From assembly GCA_021810735.1 (NCBI GenBank), contig JAJZIF010000182.1:1-7427 (forward strand): a stretch of DNA of 7,427 bases. Direction: 5' to 3'. Shown piece after piece: positions 5,493-7,427 of this stretch. The position numbers and the translations under genes were made by a program. Source of the stretch: Acidobacteriota bacterium. GTDB taxonomy: Bacteria > Acidobacteriota > Terriglobia > Terriglobales > Acidobacteriaceae. Under the pieces are notes generated by a model, which saw nothing but the letters and a program-made list of their open reading frames with translations, ran no database searches and had not been told where the DNA came from. Each line of letters begins with the position of its first letter. The first letter of the stretch is position 1.

Positions 5493-7049
5493 ATGCACGT
5501 ACATTTAATAAATCCCAGCGATTCATCATTTGGAATTGGCGTCATCACGCCTCGTTGGCTGTATGTTCTCGCTGCAGCCACTCCTGCAAAATATGGCGAT
5601 CCTCTCATCACAGATGAAACTCTAGAGCCATTCGACCCCCAGCGCATTGAACCGGGAGACGTGGTTGGAATCGGCATTCACACCGGCAATGCGTTGCGCG
5701 GCATGGAGCTGGGACGTATCGTGCGCGATCGCGGCGCCTATGTCGCATTCGGCGGCATCCATGCCACGCTATATCCTGAAGAACCCATGGAACTCGGCGG
5801 CGCTCATGTCGTTGTCAAGGGCGATGGCGATGTGATCTGGGGAAAAGTAATCGCCGATCTGGTCGCCGGGCATGCCCAAACCGTGTACGATGGCGGCCGA
5901 ATCTCCGGCGACCAGTTCATCCCGGCGCGGTGGGACCTGGCCCCGCGCGACAAATATATGTGGGCCTCCGTGCAGACCGTGCGCGGCTGTCCCAAACACT
6001 GCTCGTTTTGTTCCGTCTGGCGCACCGATGGTCAAAAACCGCGTCCTCGCACATCCGACGTCGTGGTGCGCGAGATCGTCGATTTGCGCCGCCGTGGATT
6101 TCGTTTCATCGCCCTGGCCGACGACAACTTCTATCCAGTGAGCCTCGCCGACCTTCGCCTGGCGGAGCAACAGGGCAATACCGCACGCGTATCCGAGCTG
6201 CAAGGTATCCGTTCCGAGCGATTTGAACTGATGAACAAACTGTCGCAGCTACCGAAAGACATGGTGTTCTTTACTCAAATCACGATGGAAGCCGGCGAGG
6301 ACACGCAATTTCTCGACGCCATGCGCAAAGCCAATATCAAAGGCGCGCTGGTGGGGGTGGAATCGGCCACTGCCGAAGGACTCAAGGCAGTGTTTAAGGA
6401 TTTCAATCTCTCCGGCGACAACCTGGTGAAACGGCTCCAGACTTTCAAGGAACATGGAGTCCACGTTCTTGGATCGTTCATCTTTGGACTATCCACGGAC
6501 CGTCCGGACACCTTCGCCGCCACTGCGGAGCTGGCCAAGCGGGCCGGCATTACCTTTGCTCAGTTCGTGATGTTGACGCCTTTTCCCGGCACCATCGATT
6601 TCGATCGCTGGGAAAAGAATCTCGGCGAGAATGTCATGCACGTGGGCGGAATTCCCATCACCCGTCACTGGTTGATTCCAGCGGCAGTGAGGCCCAAGAT
6701 GTTCACCCCGCACGGGACCATGTCGTCGGACGAAATCCGCGAACGTACGCAAGGCGTATGGGACGAGTTCTACAGCCTGCCGGAAATTTGGAAGCGCTCC
6801 AAATGCGTGCCAACATTGCGCGGCCGTCTGGCGTTCTTGTTTATTTCAAAGCTATATCGGCAGATGTATGCGAAGACTGGTATTTCCACCGACAGCGCCC
6901 GTCGCCAAAAGGCAACTCGCATGGCACGCTGGCTTGCGATTCCATGCCGCAAGCTGTTTGAAGCCAAGCCCATGCCGGAACTGAAAATGCCGGAGTCGGT
7001 CTTTGCTCCGTCGGAACTCCTGCCAGTCCTGGGTCCATACTCTGCATAG
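5493..7049 (+). CDS. B12-binding-domain radical SAM enzyme, substrate unknown
   Basis: The product is 518 residues. Residues 1-125 form a Rossmann-like domain of the B12-binding type found in BchE-like enzymes: MHVHLINPSD start, DVVGIGIHTGNALRGMELG, then AFGGIHATLYPEE and VVVKGDGD. The classic DxHxxG motif is absent, as in many members, where cobalamin binds without a lower His ligand. The radical SAM core starts near 160. Cys166, Cys170 and Cys173 in GCPKHCSFC form the CX3CX2C motif for the 4Fe-4S cluster that cleaves S-adenosylmethionine. Further core elements are ALADDNFY (207-214), GALVGVESA (284-292), GSFIFGLSTD (327-336) and LTPFPGT (361-367). Family members perform methylations or ring rearrangements; the substrate here cannot be read from sequence. 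ATG 5493 is preferred because AAGGAG (5476-5481) lies 11 bases upstream and the domain begins there. The upstream in-frame ATG at 5409 falls within the inverted repeat. The B12-regulated receptor gene upstream fits a cobalamin-using enzyme. Confidence 0.88.
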   Translation: MHVHLINPSDSSFGIGVITPRWLYVLAAATPAKYGDPLITDETLEPFDPQRIEPGDVVGIGIHTGNALRGMELGRIVRDRGAYVAFGGIHATLYPEEPMELGGAHVVVKGDGDVIWGKVIADLVAGHAQTVYDGGRISGDQFIPARWDLAPRDKYMWASVQTVRGCPKHCSFCSVWRTDGQKPRPRTSDVVVREIVDLRRRGFRFIALADDNFYPVSLADLRLAEQQGNTARVSELQGIRSERFELMNKLSQLPKDMVFFTQITMEAGEDTQFLDAMRKANIKGALVGVESATAEGLKAVFKDFNLSGDNLVKRLQTFKEHGVHVLGSFIFGLSTDRPDTFAATAELAKRAGITFAQFVMLTPFPGTIDFDRWEKNLGENVMHVGGIPITRHWLIPAAVRPKMFTPHGTMSSDEIRERTQGVWDEFYSLPEIWKRSKCVPTLRGRLAFLFISKLYRQMYAKTGISTDSARRQKATRMARWLAIPCRKLFEAKPMPELKMPESVFAPSELLPVLGPYSA

Positions 7050-7104
7050 AAGGAAACTTGACAACGAGAGCGAATCGACTCCGTGTCGTTATTTATGGAG
7101 AGAG

Positions 7105-7147
7105 TCATTCTGAACGGAGGTCGAACGAGCGACCGAAGTGAAGAATC
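7105..7147. repeat. Dispersed dyad element (REP-like)
   Basis: A 43-base stretch has nested complementary ends: ATTCT (7107-7111) with AGAAT (7142-7146), and an inner GGTCG (7119-7123) with CGACC (7130-7134) around a 6-base loop. The pattern of GTCATTCTGA at one end and GAAGAATC at the other matches a short intergenic repeat that I recall as common in acidobacterial genomes. That recollection was not tested here. Only one copy is in the window. It lies between the radical SAM stop and the convergent ABC-2 gene. Confidence 0.4.
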
Positions 7148-7227
7148 TAGACGATACCGCGCATGGGAAACTCTGCCAATCATCCTCTGGTTCTTGGCGG
7201 AGTTTCCCTGGAATATAGCCACGGCCC

Positions 7228-7275
7228 CGGATAGGCGGCGTTCTCAGTACCGTCCGGGAAAACGCCGCCTATCCG
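7228..7275. terminator. Strong inverted repeat at the 3' end of the ABC-2 permease gene
   Basis: CGGATAGGCGGCGTT (7228-7242) is the exact reverse complement of AACGCCGCCTATCCG (7261-7275). With one mismatch the arms extend to 18 bases (7228-7245 and 7258-7275) around a 12-base loop. It overlaps the stop codon of the minus-strand permease (7269-7271) and lies between convergent genes, where a bidirectional transcription stop is expected. No T-run follows on either strand, so termination may be inefficient or the hairpin may mainly stabilise 3' ends. Confidence 0.45.
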
Positions 7276-7427
7276 ATGACGCGGCGCAGGTATCCGCGAA
7301 TGCCCGCCCATCCCAGCAGCAGGGAAATCAGCAACGCGCCCAGAATCAGCCATGACGGCATGTGCGGCGGGCCAGGCGTCAAAGCCACGCGCAGTCCTTC
7401 GCTCATATACACAATCGGGTTCAACAG
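7269..7427 (-). CDS. ABC-2 type transporter permease, C-terminal fragment (5' end beyond the window)
   Basis: The minus strand from the window edge reads 52 codons to a TAG at 7271-7269. It begins LLNPIVYMSEGLRVALTP, continues with PHMPSW, then a hydrophobic segment LILGALLISLLLGWAGI, and ends in basic GYLRRVIG. NPIVYMSEGLR followed by a last transmembrane helix and a short basic tail is the usual C-terminus of ABC-2 permeases of the DrrB/NodJ type. These form the membrane channel of drug, polysaccharide or lipid exporters powered by a separate ATPase. The ATPase gene and most of the permease would lie to the right of the window, so the substrate cannot be inferred. The frame is intact to the edge, so this is truncated by the window, not degraded. 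The gene converges on the radical SAM gene. Confidence 0.8.
   Translation of the reverse strand: MLNPIVYMSEGLRVALTPGPPHMPSWLILGALLISLLLGWAGIRGYLRRVIG

Noticed and set aside
7083..7355. Plus-strand open frame of 90 codons
   Set aside because: It runs antisense to the ABC-2 permease C-terminus, crosses two inverted repeats and lacks any domain.

Overview
The window looks like chromosomal DNA from a diderm, moderately GC-rich bacterium, most likely of the phylum Acidobacteriota. That assignment is an inference. It rests on an outer-membrane TonB-dependent receptor with an N-terminal carboxypeptidase-regulatory-like domain, a free-standing secreted HhH protein, and small dispersed dyad repeats between genes. 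No rRNA, tRNA, transposase, phage gene or CRISPR array is visible.

Layout. Positions 1-46 hold two copies of a 24-bp-period, hairpin-forming repeat cut by the window edge. A minus-strand gene (138-1043) encodes a secreted trypsin-like serine protease. About 540 bases without a convincing gene follow, ending in a promoter for a small plus-strand gene (1581-1919) that encodes an exported ComEA-like helix-hairpin-helix protein. From 2039 comes the most distinctive part: a promoter followed by two complete, very similar cobalamin (B12) riboswitch aptamers in tandem (about 2078-2228 and 2419-2568), separated by about 190 nt of non-coding spacer. These lead directly into a large TonB-dependent receptor gene (2592-5168), inferred to import cobalamins. 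After a 324-base gap containing a sigma70-like promoter and a perfect 15-bp inverted repeat, a plus-strand gene (5493-7049) encodes a B12-binding-type radical SAM enzyme. The right end has a dispersed dyad repeat, a strong inverted repeat, and the C-terminal 52 codons of a minus-strand ABC-2 transporter permease that runs off the window.

How it fits together. The B12-responsive leader probably turns down the receptor when the cell has enough cobalamin. The next gene encodes an enzyme of a class that uses cobalamin, so uptake and use of B12 lie side by side, although the radical SAM gene seems to have its own promoter. The protease, the HhH protein and the ABC-2 permease have no evident link to this theme. 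The leading candidate for something unusual is the duplicated riboswitch, possibly combining two control levels on one transcript.
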